A stretch of DNA of 64,000 nucleotides from Scenedesmus sp. ARA3 (GCA_004335835.1 RWJK01000070.1:1-64000); one strand, 5' to 3'; positions 35,330-55,078 are shown, numbered from the stretch's first letter. The notes: generated by a model from the sequence alone, not told the origin. Translations and numbers: made by a program.

Positions 35330-35623
35330 TCACGCTTGGAGTTCAAGGTGCTTAGCCAGGAACTTTGCCAGTTCACGCTGCGCCTCCTGCGCCTCTGGCA
35401 CATCCAGTGACGCCTGAAACACGTGCCACATGCCCTCCAAAGGAGATAATACAGACGCCACACCCACACACAAAGTTCACACCTTAAGTTCAAGGTGCTT
35501 CACCAGGAACTTTGCGAGTTCATGCTGCGCTTCTTGCGCCTCTGGCACGTCCAATGACGCCTGGAACACATGCCACATGCCCTCCCATGGTGACAACACA
35601 GACTCCACACCCACACACAAAGT
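35330..35623 (-). repeat. two tandem copies of the gene E stop-codon region
   Basis: Units of about 148 bp contain the last about 100 nt of gene E (encoding WHVFQA through KFLVKHLELEV) plus about 45 bp of trailer (CACCCACACACAAAGTTCAC). The functional one ends at 35624. Downstream copies lie at about 35482-35590 and 35333-35427. Each keeps reading frame over most of its length and its own stop region. Confidence 0.9.
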
Positions 35624-37446
35624 TCACACCTCAAGTTCAAGGTGCTTCACCAGGAACTTTGCGAGTTCACGCTGCGCTTCTTGCGCCTCTGGCACATCCA
35701 GTGACGCCTGGAACACGTGCCACATGCCTTCCCAGGGTGACAGCACAGACGCCACACCCACACTGGTTAACTTGCGGTGCAGTATTGTTGCAAGGCTCAA
35801 AAGCGAGTCCCGCAAGCCGATTTGAATCAACGTAGGCGGGAAACCTTTAAACGCCTCAGCAGCAGCCTTCAGCGGTGACACCAGAGGATCCAGCAGAAGT
35901 GCCGGATTGCCGTTCACGTATGTAAGTGCTGGTTGAGCAAGGTTTAGGGTGTACTGGAGGATTGGATCCACTGCTGTGAGGGTGGTCTGCGTGTCTCCAG
36001 ACTGCGTGAGATCGGCCCATGGAGACATCAGCAGCAGCGCGCCAGGTAGCGGCAGCTGCTGCTGCTTCGCTTTCAGCACCAGCGCAAGCGCAAGGCCGCC
36101 GCCCGCTGAGTCTCCAATAAGCACGATGTTTTGGGCTTTATAGTGGTTGCTGCTGATTAGGTCTTTGTAGACTGCCAGTGCGTCGTCAAGCGCTGCAGGA
36201 AATGGGGCGTCAAATGCCAGGCGGTACTCAAAGCATAGCACCTGCGGCAGCAGGCATCGTAGCGGGCTTCTGTGTTGTTGCACATCGCACTCGCTGCATG
36301 GTGATATTAATGAGCAGCAGTACAGCGGCAACAAGTCTACTGCTGAAGCGGGCATGCTCATGCTTTTTTATGCAGTCTGCGATTTAAATAGAAGGGATGA
36401 AACGTCAGCCAGCAGCAGCGCACCTGCACTCCTGCCAGCTGTGCAGCCATGGCTGTGACATGCCACAGGTGGTAGCAGGAGCCCTTGACATATGCACCTG
36501 AGAACAGCACAAGTGCAGTCAACATAGCACATTGCAAACATCACCTGGTTAGCAGCAGCATGGAAACCAGCCTATGGGTCTGCTGTGCTGGAGTGCCAGT
36601 AGCCGCTGGGGACGCACAATCACAAAGCCCAGCAGACACCAATATGCTGCTGCTGGCAGAACACATTGCGCAAACAGAGCAGCCAAGCTTAGTCTAGGAT
36701 ACAGCAGCACAGTGACCTGCAGAGGTGCCAGGACAGTCAAGCATTGCCGTAAAACATAGACAACCACACCTGCTGCCAGGATCTAAGTGTAACCAAGGTC
36801 AACCATGTTTGAATGTTGCTGCATATCCATATCAGGTACCTCCATGTACATAGATCAGCATCTTGTCGGCGTTCTGCTGCTTCATGCCACGTGGGGTGCC
36901 GATGGTGACAGGCACGCCGCCCATGGTCTCATTGCGAATGTCCTGCAGAAACTGCGCTGCTGCTGCGGCGCTGCTGGGGCCTGTGGCTGTGTTGAATGCA
37001 GCCGCAGCCTGCAACAAATGCAGAGCACGCAAATTCAACGAGCAGTGGCATCACATGTGCTGGGTACATCTGCAGTGAAGCCTCGTGAACCAGCTTGCGG
37101 GCAAGCAAGCTCTGAAGGCCTGACAAGTGACCATATGCATTGAGTGCCCACAAATGCCTTCCAGTGACAACTCAGCCTTCCAAAGATTGCTGTATCGCAA
37201 TATAACCATAGATACGTGAACAACACAACCAGCCGGTCCCTCACCAGCCTGCCAGCTGCTTTATCTGCCCAGCTCACTCCTGGTTGCACATGTCTGTCAC
37301 GCAGAAAGGTTTGCGCCTGGGCTGAGATGGTATTGGTCACAAAACACATCGGGTACAGTGCATCTGCTGGTGCCATCGGCTTCGTGCAGCGTTTGGGTCG
37401 GTGCTTGCTGTGCTGCTGCTGTTGTTCCTGCTGCTGTTCCTGCTGC

Positions 37447-37536
<90 letters not shown>

Positions 37537-37616
37537 GGCTGTTTGCTGAGTAAAGGCAAGGAGTATACATCTGTGGATGTCAGCAGGAGGACGAGGAGCA
37601 CCGAGCACAGGTTCAT
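35624..37616 (-). CDS. alpha/beta-hydrolase fold-3 protein, polyQ-containing (gene E)
   Basis: Probable secreted or endomembrane esterase/lipase of the hormone-sensitive-lipase type. Exons: 37616-37245, 37008-36840, 36497-36424, 36241-35624; 1233 nt, 410 aa, in phase. The ATG at 37616 starts a signal peptide (MNLCSVLLVLLLTSTDVYS). A long Gln tract follows (about residues 27-60), encoded by a pure CAG run. Oxyanion motif HGGA is at His179-Ala182. Nucleophile motif GDSAGG has Ser250. Likely acid Asp350 is in GLRDS and likely base His380 is in GMWHVFQ. The order and spacing match the family. Substrate cannot be told from sequence. It is a tandem paralogue of gene F, with identical lengths of exons 2 (169 nt) and 3 (74 nt). 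Confidence 0.88.
37457..37536 (-). repeat. CAG (sense) run coding for polyglutamine in gene E
   Basis: About 26 uninterrupted CTG units on +, CAG in sense, inside exon 1. It is flanked by interrupted CAG/CAA units, so the Gln tract is longer than the pure run. It is likely length-polymorphic. Confidence 0.95.
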
Positions 37617-38871
37617 TTCGGCAAAGAGCAAGGCGATCAGGTGGACCAAAGAGGAAAGCGGCGAATCGGCACTTTGAAGCTTGCCAACACGGATCAGCAA
37701 AGTGTTTTATTGTAAACTGGTTGTTCAGATGCCTCACTTACGGCTTATCCTCGATTATTAAATCCTCGAATGGTTCCGGGGTCGGGTGTCACACTTTCAC
37801 CTCACCCTGTACACATGTGCTGCTGAGACACTTTTAGGAGTGCCGCCGAGGTAGCTTGCACGGCTGCACGGCTTCTTCACATCATGTCAGCTGTGATTTG
37901 ACAGGGCGGGGCAGTGCAGGGTATTGCTAGGAGCTTGTCCTCAATCCCTGTCTTGGTGTGGTACAGCCACTGCAGTCACAAGGCAGGGCACTGTGCCACG
38001 TGGCACATGTACAGTTTCTTAGCAGTAGAGCACATATCACTGCTTGAATGTGCGGGTGCAAGATATTCTGACCAGACGATCTTGTGGTATTGCCGATTGA
38101 TGAGAATTGCCTGCATTACATGGCTGCACAGCATCATTTACACAACATTGGACCGAGCGAGGACGATAGAATTGCGACAGGGACTGAAGCACTGCCTGAG
38201 GCCCAAACAAACACCAATCAGGTGGAAGATGTACTTGAAACAAGGCTGTGCCCTTCGCTAGCAGGATGCATCACCCTGGTTGTTTCCATTTTCATCAGGA
38301 TAGTATGAGCATCAGGATAGCATGCTAGCCTCGCTGCATGCCGTGCGGCATGCAATTGCTTGCTGCCAACACCCACAAGATTCACAGCTGCACTGCAGCT
38401 GAGCTGACCTGGCAGGCACATGAAGAAACAGGGAATCTTTTTACAGTGAATGCAAAGCTGCGCACCAAGCACAGCTGTGATGTGACGCCAACAGGGCCAC
38501 TGCAGCCGCCACGCCGCCGCGTCAACTGACAGTAAAAGCACCAATGATGAACAGAAGCAGGACTGGGCATGCTGCATAGTGTCTCAGATGCATACAATCA
38601 AGGGTGTTGCCAACCCAACTTTCAGGTAGACACCATGGTGTGTCAGCATGCGTTGCGTGATGATGCTTCAGATGCTGCGCAGCGACCTCAAGGACATGTC
38701 CTTGTGTACACAAACCACGATCTTGGCCGTGCACACTATCAGGAAGCCTGTACATGCAGCTCGAAACATATGATTCCATAAGATCCCACATAGCTGCCAC
38801 ATAGCTGTATGCACAATATACCTGTAGGTACGTCAAGGACCACTGCCTGCTCACACACCATGAGCTACTCA
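37617..38871. other. region between genes E and F
   Basis: Upstream region of gene E (unique sequence around 37730-37800) and 3' region of gene F (A/C richer on + toward 38400-38870). I see no coding exon. Minus-strand TGTAA occurs at 38441-38445, about 430 bp after the gene F stop, and again at 38113-38117. Confidence 0.4.
38441..38445 (-). terminator. candidate poly(A) signal TGTAA (minus strand) for gene F
   Basis: TTACA on +, about 430 bp downstream of the stop at 38872. It is the nearest such motif. Confidence 0.4.
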
Positions 38872-40957
38872 CTACTCACTACGAGCTGCCAGCTTCAAGT
38901 GCTTCACCAGGAAAGCAGCATTTTCACGGTGAGCTTCCTGCGCCTCTGGCAGCTGGTTCTCGCCCTGGAAGATGTGCCACATGCCCTCCCACGGAGAAAA
39001 CGACGCATCAACGCCAGCAGCACGCAGCTTTCTGTGCATCATAATCGCCTGGCTCAAAAACGAATCTCGCAGCCCGATTTGAGTCAACGTGGGCGGGAAC
39101 TTTTTGAACGCCTCAATTCCCGCCTTCAGCGGAGACACGCGGACGTCCTGCAAGAGCTTCGCGTCGCCATTCACGTACGCCATCGCGGGCTGCTGCAGCG
39201 TCAGTTCGTACTGCAGCATCGGGTCGTACCCGTTGAGGGTCGTCATGGTGTCACCGGACTTGGTCATGTCGCCCCAGGGTGACATCAGCAGCAGCGCGGC
39301 CGGCAGCGGCAGCTGCTGCTGCTGCGCCTGCATGAGTAGCGCGGGGACAAGGCCGCCGCCGGCAGAGGCCCCCCAGAGGGCGATGTTTTTGGGTTTGTAG
39401 CGGTTGTTGCTGATCAGGGCTTTGTAGACTGCCAGTGCCTCGTTGAGTTGCGTGGGAAAGGTCGCCTCGGAGGTCAAGCTGTACTCAAAGCACAGCACCT
39501 GCAGCAGTCGGATGACAAGGTTGAGTCAGGATTGATTTAATTTTGAAATAAGAAAAAGCCAGGTGAGGTTGTGTTGGTGACATGCCGGTGTGCTGGTGAT
39601 GCGGCTGCAATGCACTTGGCTGCTTCGAGCATGGTAGTGCTGCCAGAGGAATGATGATGACAAAATGCATCGATGGATATCCAACACAACTCGTGCGCGC
39701 ACTGACCTTGACGCCGGCCAGGTATGCTGTCATGGCAGTGTGGTGCCACATGGTGTGGCAGGAGCCCTTCAGAAAGGCACCTGGCACGCAGAAACAGCAG
39801 TGGCGCAGCAGCACACACAATACGCATCAGCCTTGCCAACCACAGCCTTAGTTGCCACCAGGAGCCGAGGGCATCATGAATGCGTGTGTTCCGTCCCCCC
39901 TGGTAAGAAAGAAAAAACTCACTCAGGCTGTTTGGTGCCGGGGTTTGGGCTGAGTGGGGTGAGGCTCTGGGAAATGAATGCGTGTGCCACACATCATCAT
40001 TGATGTGTGAATGCAGGGTCTGTGATTGTTCATGAACACTCCCAACCCACTGGCATCAGGTCTGCTACGATATGACCGCACTTGGGTGCGCCGGCACAGC
40101 CGCGCCTCTAGCAACGCCTGGACCTGCTAGCTGGCACCTGCAGCCGCAGCTGTTGGGGTCCGTGGTGACTTATTGGAGCAATGACTGCTGCTCGCATCAA
40201 CATACTTAAACTTGCGAGCTGCTCATCATGAATACAGCCAGTTTTTCACCTGCATGCGCAAAAACGATGATCTTGTCTGCGTTCTGCTGCTTCATGCCAC
40301 GTGGGGTGCCGATGGTGACAGGCACACCGCCCATGGTCTCATTGTGAATGTCCTGCAGAAACTGCGCTGCTGCTGCGGCGCTTTGCGGGGCAAGGGCTGC
40401 GCTGTAGGCAGCGATTTCCTGTAGAGCGGAAAGAAGGCAGCAAAAACTTGTGATGTGAAACTTCTCTGTGTGATTTTTTGTATTGTCTGTGCAGCAGCAT
40501 GTGCGCATGTATGTGCAGCTGCAGGCTACAATGCTGTGCCGCATCATCTGGGATGGTGTTCATAAAAAATTCACAGCAATGTTCGTGGCAGCATTTCAGA
40601 ACATCTTGAAGTGTTCTTTGCGTTTTTCAACTGCGTATGAGGTTGAGCGACGGTGAAAAATTGGTAGAAGGCGGCAAGAGTACCCGAAGGTCACACATGC
40701 CATGTTCTCCTGCAGCTGCCGAAGTGATCCTGCCAGCTCACCCGCTTCGCAGCTGCTTTATCGTTCCAGGGTGCCCTTGGCGTTGCATGATGGGTCTTCA
40801 AATACGCTTGAGCACCAAGTGATACCGTGTCGGGGACAAAGCAAGGCGGGTGTAGGGCAGCTGATGGCGGAACCGGCTTGGTGCACACTGTGGGTGTCGC
40901 ACATGCGTATGCCAGGAGCGCAAACAGCACGGAAACCTGAACCAATTGTATAGTCAT
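38872..40957 (-). CDS. alpha/beta-hydrolase fold-3 protein (gene F)
   Basis: Exons: 40957-40742, 40418-40250, 39780-39707, 39498-38872; 1086 nt, 361 aa, in phase. The signal peptide is near residues 1-20 (VSVLFALLAYACA). The oxyanion motif is HAGA (His127-Ala130) instead of the usual HGGG/HGGA. The nucleophile motif is GASAGG (Ser198), with Ala where most members have Asp. Asp298 and His328 complete the triad, aligned exactly 52 residues before those of gene E. It has no polyQ insert. The HGG to HAG change could lower or alter activity (inference). It shares exon structure with gene E and is almost identical to it in exon 2 only. Confidence 0.87.
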
Positions 40958-41254
40958 TGTAGTCTGGGTGCAAACAGAGGGCTTAAGCCTTTCACTATTC
41001 GAACGGTCTGATGTGACCAGTGCGTACCGGAAGCTGGAGCTCAAGGATGTTTGGCAGTTACGTTGATGCTTTACAGTCAGCTGTTGTTATTATCTGCAAA
41101 GAAAATTCAGTTAAGAAGACGCTTTTCTTTCAGTCGTCACGCTTTGGGCTCCGTCACTCTAACAGTGAGTTGCACAAGGGAGCGTGATCAAAGCACGTCA
41201 CACGAAAGGGTGCACGCTTCCACCCACAGCAGCAGTTCGGTCTTTTTTGTTGTC
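40958..41254. promoter_or_regulatory. divergent promoter region of genes F and G
   Basis: Only 297 bp separate the ATG of gene F (minus) from the ATG of gene G (plus). The segment is unique sequence with AT-richer parts (TTGTTATTATCTGC, GAAAATTCAGTTAAG) and no obvious exon. It must hold both 5' UTRs and probably a bidirectional promoter, unless leader exons extend elsewhere. Confidence 0.5.
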
Positions 41255-48525
<7,271 letters not shown>

Positions 48526-49309
48526 TGCTTCTGGTGCACCTTAGTGATGCAGATGTGCCGTAGTGATGCAGCCGTAGTGATGGAGACGCGCTGCTGCAGC
48601 CGTAGTCTACATTGGCCAGCACAGCCTGTAGATGAGGATGCGCGCAGCACATCAAGGGCGCTGCTGGTGGGTTGATGTATGTAGTAAGCAGGACTGTACT
48701 TTCAGCGTTGAGTGCAGTGTGTGCAGCGGCCACTATCAAGGGACTGTACAGCTAGGCATGACGGTGGTGCACATGGCGCCTCAACTGTTGTCATGCTCGA
48801 CGACGCTGCGGTTACTTGGTACAACAAAGTGCAGGCATGTTGGCTTAAATGTTGCAGGTGTTGCTGTCTTGCGTTTGGCCTGTGCACGCATCTTTTGCAC
48901 ATTTTGCCTGGCAACAGGGGCTGGTAATTGAAGTTCATGGCGTGCGGATGATGTGAGTTCGTTGACCGTGTTTGTTGGGTGAAGATGCCCCAATTGTGTA
49001 GATACCTGGCTGATGTAACGTGTGTATCACAGTGCCAACGTGGCAGAGGGTTAATCAGCGACGGCATGCATGTGCCCATTGCAGCTCAAAAGACCTGTTG
49101 CTGGGGGTCCAGGGTCTGGTTGCCTGCCTTTGATCGCAGAGATGGCCAGCCCGCTAACACAGAATCAAAAGTTCAAACCAATGTACATCAACCAAGTAGC
49201 ACGCCTGTTTGTGGACAGCTGCTAAGCGGAGTCGTGTACAACCAGTGGACATCTTCTGCTCTCGATCACATCGGCAGACACAACACAGCCGCAGAGTGTT
49301 GACCGATCG
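48526..49309 (+). other. gene G 3' region and gene H upstream region
   Basis: GT-rich after the gene G stop, with a few GTAGTGATGCAG-type short repeats at 48527-48605. A TGTAA at 49014-49018 is the likely end of gene G. From about 49050 the sequence is unique and must contain the gene H promoter. Confidence 0.45.
49014..49018 (+). terminator. candidate poly(A) signal TGTAA for gene G
   Basis: First TGTAA downstream of the gene G stop, about 490 bp away. Confidence 0.45.
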
Positions 49310-49886
49310 ATGGAGAACATCGAACGGCAGCTGGATGAGTTTGAAGTGAGCTACGTATCTATTGCGCTCGTGTGTCAGGGCAGCAGTACATGCTGCTCTG
49401 CACACCAGTTGCTGCTGCCAGCAGCAGCTGCTTGCTAGCAGAACACGTGAAAATACATTGCGTGCAAGTTGTTGCACTGGACTTCTTTCAGCATGCCCCG
49501 CTCGCCCTGGAAAACAGCAGAACACAGCTTGTTGATCCTCACTGCAGTCTTTCCAAGAGCAGCAATGGCACTGCACAGCGTGCCCTACTGCAGCAGCACA
49601 GATTCCAAACTTGACATGTAAACTTGTGGCTGTCATCAACGCAGGCACTGCGTGCTATGTTTCCTGAGGAGGAGGGCTGCTTCAGCCTTGCACCAGCAGA
49701 GCAGCAGGCGCTGGCAGCAGCGCAGGCAGCAGCAGCAGCGGGGGATACTGATGTGCTGCTGCTCACCCTCAGCGGCACAGTCAAGTAAGCAGAAGTAACA
49801 GCAGCAGCAGAAACATTGGTATGCCAGCTGCATGACCCAGCAAAGCACCGTTGAGGATAACGACCTGCTCTGGGACGCAAGCTTGT

Positions 49887-49978
<92 letters not shown>

Positions 49979-50421
49979 CCACCGGTCTCCTGCTGCAGTC
50001 CAGATGATACAATGTGCCACGGTCTCATCAAGGCACTTCAAATCTAAATCTCAGGCAGCATTAGCCAACGGCAGCACTCAGATGTGTGTGCTCTGTGCAG
50101 GTTGCCGGGTGTGCTGCTTGCTGGCAGCCCAGTGAGCCTGCGCTTCCAACTGCCCAGCGCCTACCCTGCAGCAGCAGCACCACAGATCGCAGTGGAATGC
50201 ACTGCCCCCAGGTGCGGCGCTGCACTTGATCAAGTGATCTGTGTGGGCGCTGTTAGTGCAGCAGCAGTGTCAGTGCAGTCGAGCCTGCAGCTCGGGCATG
50301 TGGTTGTTGGTTGGTCGTGTCGACGACCTGTTGCAGTAGAGTGCCCAGTGATGCAGCAGCCGCACCAGCTGCTGCTGCCACGCACAGCATTTTGTGTCAC
50401 CTTCACTGCATGCTCACTGCT

Positions 50422-50452
<31 letters not shown>

Positions 50453-51723
50453 CTGCTGCATGAGCAGCTGAGCAGCGCAATGGCCGGGACTGCTGCGGAG
50501 GCGCTGGGCAGTGAGAGCCTGCTGCTGCTGATCAGCCGGCTGCAGGTACGGCACAGCTGCTGCAGCGCTGCTCTCTTAATGGCAGTGGTTGCATGTGTGC
50601 AGCCTGAGCCTTGCTGGGGTTCGTTCGCAGCTGGGGATGCGGTTGCTAGTCTGCAGGTGGCATGGCAGCTGATTGATGAGACCCTGCAGCAGCAGCAGTT
50701 GCTGCAGGGAGCTTGCTTGATCAGCAGCCGTGTTCTGATTCTGCTGGCTTGCTGGCAGCAGTCCAGCCATCCTGGAGCTGCGTCGCATCAAGCACCCAAG
50801 CATTTCAAGATAGACCGGTCGCCATGCAACTGCTGGATGCCTGCTTGCAGGATGAAGTCGAAGAAGCAGACGCAGTGTTGCAACAGGCGCAAGCCACGCC
50901 AGCAACAGCAGCAGACACACTCGTCAACACAGCTCCTGCAGCAGCAGCAGCAGCAGCAGCAGCTGGGCTGAAAGCAAGCAAAGCTACCGGCTGCCAGCAG
51001 CAGCTGCTGCGGGTCAGCATATGGTTCCATCACATCAAGAGCACTCAGAAGCGAAAGGACATCGTGGCCTGGGCGCGCGAGCTCAACATAGGTGCGCTGT
51101 TAGCACCAGCCTGGCGTTGGAAGACTGAGGCGGCTGGCATTGTGCTTGCTTATCTGGATCGGCAGCTGTTTGAGGAAGGACGCATGGCTAGTTTGTGGTT
51201 TCACTTTCACAGCGAGAGGTTGCAGCAGCAGAAGTCGTCCCTGGCTGCACGTTATGTTGCTTGGCGCCTGTGCTGCACTCCTGTTTGATTGTCAGAAGTC
51301 CATAGTTGTGATAGTATGTGTTTATGCTGTGCAGGTGGGTACAGCAAGCCTGGCTTCCCTGCGGTCATCGTATGTGAGGGCGCAGAAGACGACGTGCGCG
51401 AGTATGTTGCGCGCATCCGGGCGTTGCAATGGCAGGCAATGCAGGTGCGGCATGAAGAGGCGGTGCTGTGCCTGTCCTGCAAGCAAGCTGCAGCTGCTGA
51501 TGCTGCTGATGCTGCTGATGCTGCTGAAAATGCTACGGCGCAATCTGGCGCTGCAGTCGACAGCAGGAGGGCGGGTGCTTGTGGTAGGACTGCATCGCTG
51601 AGCGGTTTTGTGCAGCGGTTTGCTGAGCTGCCGGAAACGGGTTTGTCAGAGCTGGGGCAGTTGTGTAAGGATGTTGGCTTGGAGCATCTGTTCTTGTCAG
51701 CACTCAAATTGCCTGGAAAGTGA
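49310..51723 (+). CDS. RWD domain / DUF1115 protein, RWDD2-like (gene H)
   Basis: Confident exons: 49310-49345, 49645-49784, 50101-50211, 50452-50545, 50851-51091, 51335-51723. Joined this way they give 1011 nt and 336 aa, in phase. An extra short exon between 50546 and 50850 cannot be excluded. Residues 1-127 form an RWD domain (MENIERQLDEFEALRAMFPE start, then GSPVSLRFQLPSAYP). After an Ala/Gln linker comes the DUF1115-type region (VSIWFHHIKSTQKRKDI, then SKPGFPAVIVCEG, then YVARIRALQWQ) as in RWDD2A/B. The C-terminus (ETGLSELGQLCKDVGLEHLF) also fits the family. RWD folds are protein-interaction modules, and RWDD2 function is not well known. The ATG sits 300 bp upstream of exon 2 and starts the typical RWD helix. 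Confidence 0.8.
49887..49978 (+). repeat. about 30-unit CAG run in gene H intron 2
   Basis: Pure CAG on the sense strand. This is opposite to the CTG orientation seen at most acceptors here. It lies about 120 bp upstream of the exon 3 acceptor. Confidence 0.95.
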
Positions 51724-52168
51724 CACGGGTTGCAACGTTGACTTTGTGATCATCGCTGCTGATAGTTGAAGTGTGGTTGGCTTGCTCCAGTTTGCATAAG
51801 CTTGACCTACTGCTGGTTGCACATGCATGAGGAAGCTCAGTCAGCGAGAGGAGGGGTCACTTGTAAGCAAATTGGCTTCTATAACGGCTGTTTGCATACT
51901 TGTGTTGTTCTTGTGGCACCTGGAGCCCTTGCACCTGAAGCGCACGGCAAGCTGGCAACGCGCCGATGTTACGCGGCAAATCGCTCGTAACACGTTCATG
52001 AGCGTCAGCGCACCACGTCTTGTGGTTTATGTTTGTAAGACGCCGCCATTGTTCATTCACAATACTTTACAGGAAGTCGACAAGCAGTGCTTTCAAGGGC
52101 ATGGCACCACCCGACAGTGCACGTTCCATACTGCATGCTGTATGAGCTTCAATGTAGTTTCAGGAAAT
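51724..52168 (+). other. gene H 3' region and gene I promoter
   Basis: 445 bp separate gene H from the gene I ATG. TGTAA at 51862-51866 is the likely gene H poly(A) signal. The remainder must hold the gene I promoter and leader. No other exon is seen. Confidence 0.5.
51862..51866 (+). terminator. poly(A) signal TGTAA for gene H
   Basis: First TGTAA after the stop, 139 bp downstream. The spacing is typical for chlorophyte genes. Confidence 0.55.
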
Positions 52169-52799
52169 ATGACATGGAGACACGTGATCATATGTGCACT
52201 CGTCTGTGCCCTGGCGAGTTCGGCTACCTGCACGCAGCAGCAAGCCAGCTTCTTGGTCGGCCAAGGCAAAGGAGACATCACCGGTCCAGCTGCAGATGTC
52301 AACTTGATGGTAAACAGTAGCAAGTAGTGTAGACTTTGATGGCCCATGCACGCTTTGTTTGGATCTGGGCGGGGAGCCAGCACCCGCGCTCGAGGTCGGT
52401 GTCTAAATTCAGCACCAACTGTCGCAGGGATATGCGAACATGAATCAAACAGCAAAGGGTATCCACATCAGGCTATATGCTCGGGCGTTCGTCTTTGCAG
52501 AAGCCGCAAATGCTTCGTGAGTGCCAGAGCAGAGCAGCAGAGATGATGCCCTCAGACCAGTCGCATCGCAGCTGGGTCGAAACTAAACCCTGGTCAACCC
52601 GCATACATGCCGAGTAAAGCATAAAGTCCGCATATGCCAGCTTCAGCATTGCAGGTACAGCAATGATTCTGCTGTGCAGCACATGAGCCATGCATGTGCT
52701 GCTGGCAATATCATCGATGGCCAGAAACTACGTAAATGCAGCATTTGGCACACGTTGACAGGGTCAGCAGCAGCGCTAGTGTTGGGCGCTGACAAGGCA

Positions 52800-52842
<43 letters not shown>

Positions 52843-53013
52843 GGATGGGTGCTGAGCTGGGAGCAGGGCTGGTCGTTCTGCCCCATCAGGATGACACCCA
52901 TTGTGCTGCATGACTCATGACTGCATTGCAGGAAACGGTTCATGTTTGTCAGCATTGATGCAGCAATGGCGTCACAGCTGGTGACGCTGACAGTCATTGA
53001 GAAGCTACAGGTG

Positions 53014-53067
<54 letters not shown>

Positions 53068-55033
53068 TGCTGCCTTTCACCTGGGCACATCATATGGATC
53101 AGGTGTATATACAGCAGCTGGACAGCAGCAGTAGCAGCAGCAGCAAATGCATGTTACCGTGACAAAGCCAAGTCACTTTTTTTCCGGTAACAGGCATCAA
53201 CATGTCCTGCTGTGCCGCAAAAGCATGCTTGCCTCGCCCAACGGTGATGCACTTTTACCCTCCACCAGGAGGGGTTGATTTGCTATAGTATGTTGTGCCT
53301 GACGCACAGTGAAACCTGAACGGCAGATGCAGGCAAACCAGCTTACCCCCATCATGCGCCAGCAATGCCACCACCCCCAAGCACCCCATCATCAGCATTT
53401 GTCAAGCCGCTCACCACATCCCAAACTGACTCCTACACCTGCTGCTGTTGACATCATCTGGCTATTGTGCAGGCTGAGTTTGGGGACCAGTACAGCTCGG
53501 ATAACGTGGCTATCACTGCCACTCATACGCATGCCTCGCCGGGTGGCTTCCTGGGCCACATGCTGTACCACATCACCAGCCTGGGCTTTGTGCGGCAGAG
53601 CTTTGACGCAATGGTGGACGGCATTGTGGAGGTGCGTAGCAAAGGACATCAATGGCTAGATGGTATAGTTTCTGCTTCCCAGGCCCAGCATCAGCCTCGG
53701 CTTTGTACGGCAGAGCTTTGACGCAATGGTAGACGGCATTGTAGAGGTGAGAGGTGTTACAAGGTGGACGAATGGGCGTACTGCTGCTTGCTGCACACAT
53801 ATTGCACCACATCACCAGCCTCGGCTTTGTGCGGCAGAGCTTTGAAGCAATGGTGGACGGTATTGTGGAGGACGATGTGTGACATTGTTGGCTAGTTGTT
53901 TGTGGTATTGCTTGCTGCACACATACTGTACCATATCACCAGCCTCGGCTGTGTGCGGCAGAGCTTCGATGGAATGTTGGACGGTAATGTGGAGGTGCGT
54001 AGGAAGGGAAATCAGTGGCTAGACGGTCTAGTTCCTGCTTCCTAGGCCCAGCATCAGCCTTGGCTTTTGTGCGGCCGAGCTTTGATGCAATGGCGGACGG
54101 TTATTTGGAAATGAGGGGCGGGCTGGAGAGTCAGGCTGATGCTTGCTACAACATAATGCTCACAACGCAGCAGTCAGCCAGCAAGTAGTGTTGGGTGTTG
54201 CTGCAACAGCTGGCAACGGCGGCAGCGGCGGCTGCGCCGCCAGGCGGCTGCAGTCGGCCAACCAGCGCTCGGATTCGTTACAGCTGCCACAATGTGCCGC
54301 GCTGCCCATGCCGGCCTGCGGCCTACAGCACTGAGCTGGAGCCAAGGGGAGCATTGTGCATTGATTATAGCAGCAGCAGCAGCAGCAGCAGAAGCGGGGT
54401 CGTCTCACCCCCCTGCTGCCTGGCATGTCCTGCAGGCGTGCCGTGCTGCCCATGCCGACCTGCGGCCTGCAGCGCTGAGCCAAAGCCGATGACAATTCAC
54501 CGCCTGTTGCTGTGTGTGTGTCTTGCAGGCTTGCCGCGCTGCCCATGCCGATTTGCGTCCTGCAGCGCTGAGCTGGTCTGAGGGGGAGCTGCTTGATGCA
54601 AACATCAACCGCAGCCCCACAGCATACGCAAACAACCCGGCAGCTGAGCGGGCGCAGTACAGCCATGACGTGGACAAGGAGATGACAGTGCTGAAAATAC
54701 ATACACTAGAAGGAGCAGGGAGGTGCGGTTTTGTGGCTGCCAACCGCTGGGGTTACAAAATCATGGCAATGCCACTTCAGCAGCAAGTACGCCAGGTCAG
54801 CTGTAACTGGCTCCAATGCACATCAAGCAGCTACCAGGTAACTCAGAGGCCATTGCAGCGGCTGCATTGCTGCTGCACAGTATCTCCTTACCCCAAGGTT
54901 CCATGCCACAGCCTGGTCCAGCTGCTCTGCATCACCCCTGCTGACTATATGCGTCCGGCTGCTGCCAGGGGCCTGCGGGATTGGTTCCCCTGTGCACCCC
55001 ACCAGCATGAACAACACCAACATGCTGCCCCGG

Positions 55034-55078
<45 letters not shown>

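Larger units (their letters stand above)
34086..35623. other. region between genes D and E
   Basis: Upstream region of gene D and 3' region of gene E. It contains a CAG run at 34721-34745, a minus-strand TGTAA at 34444-34448 and tandem copies of the gene E terminal exon at 35335-35590. I see no further exon. Confidence 0.4.

Noticed and set aside
50632..50720. Extra exon of gene H (AWQLIDETLQQQ region)
   Set aside because: It looks partly protein-like and has an acceptor, but no usable donor follows in phase. Exons 4 and 5 join in phase without it.
52776..53093. Minus-strand poly-Leu/poly-Cys frame
   Set aside because: Antisense of the CAG runs in ceramidase introns 2 and 3.
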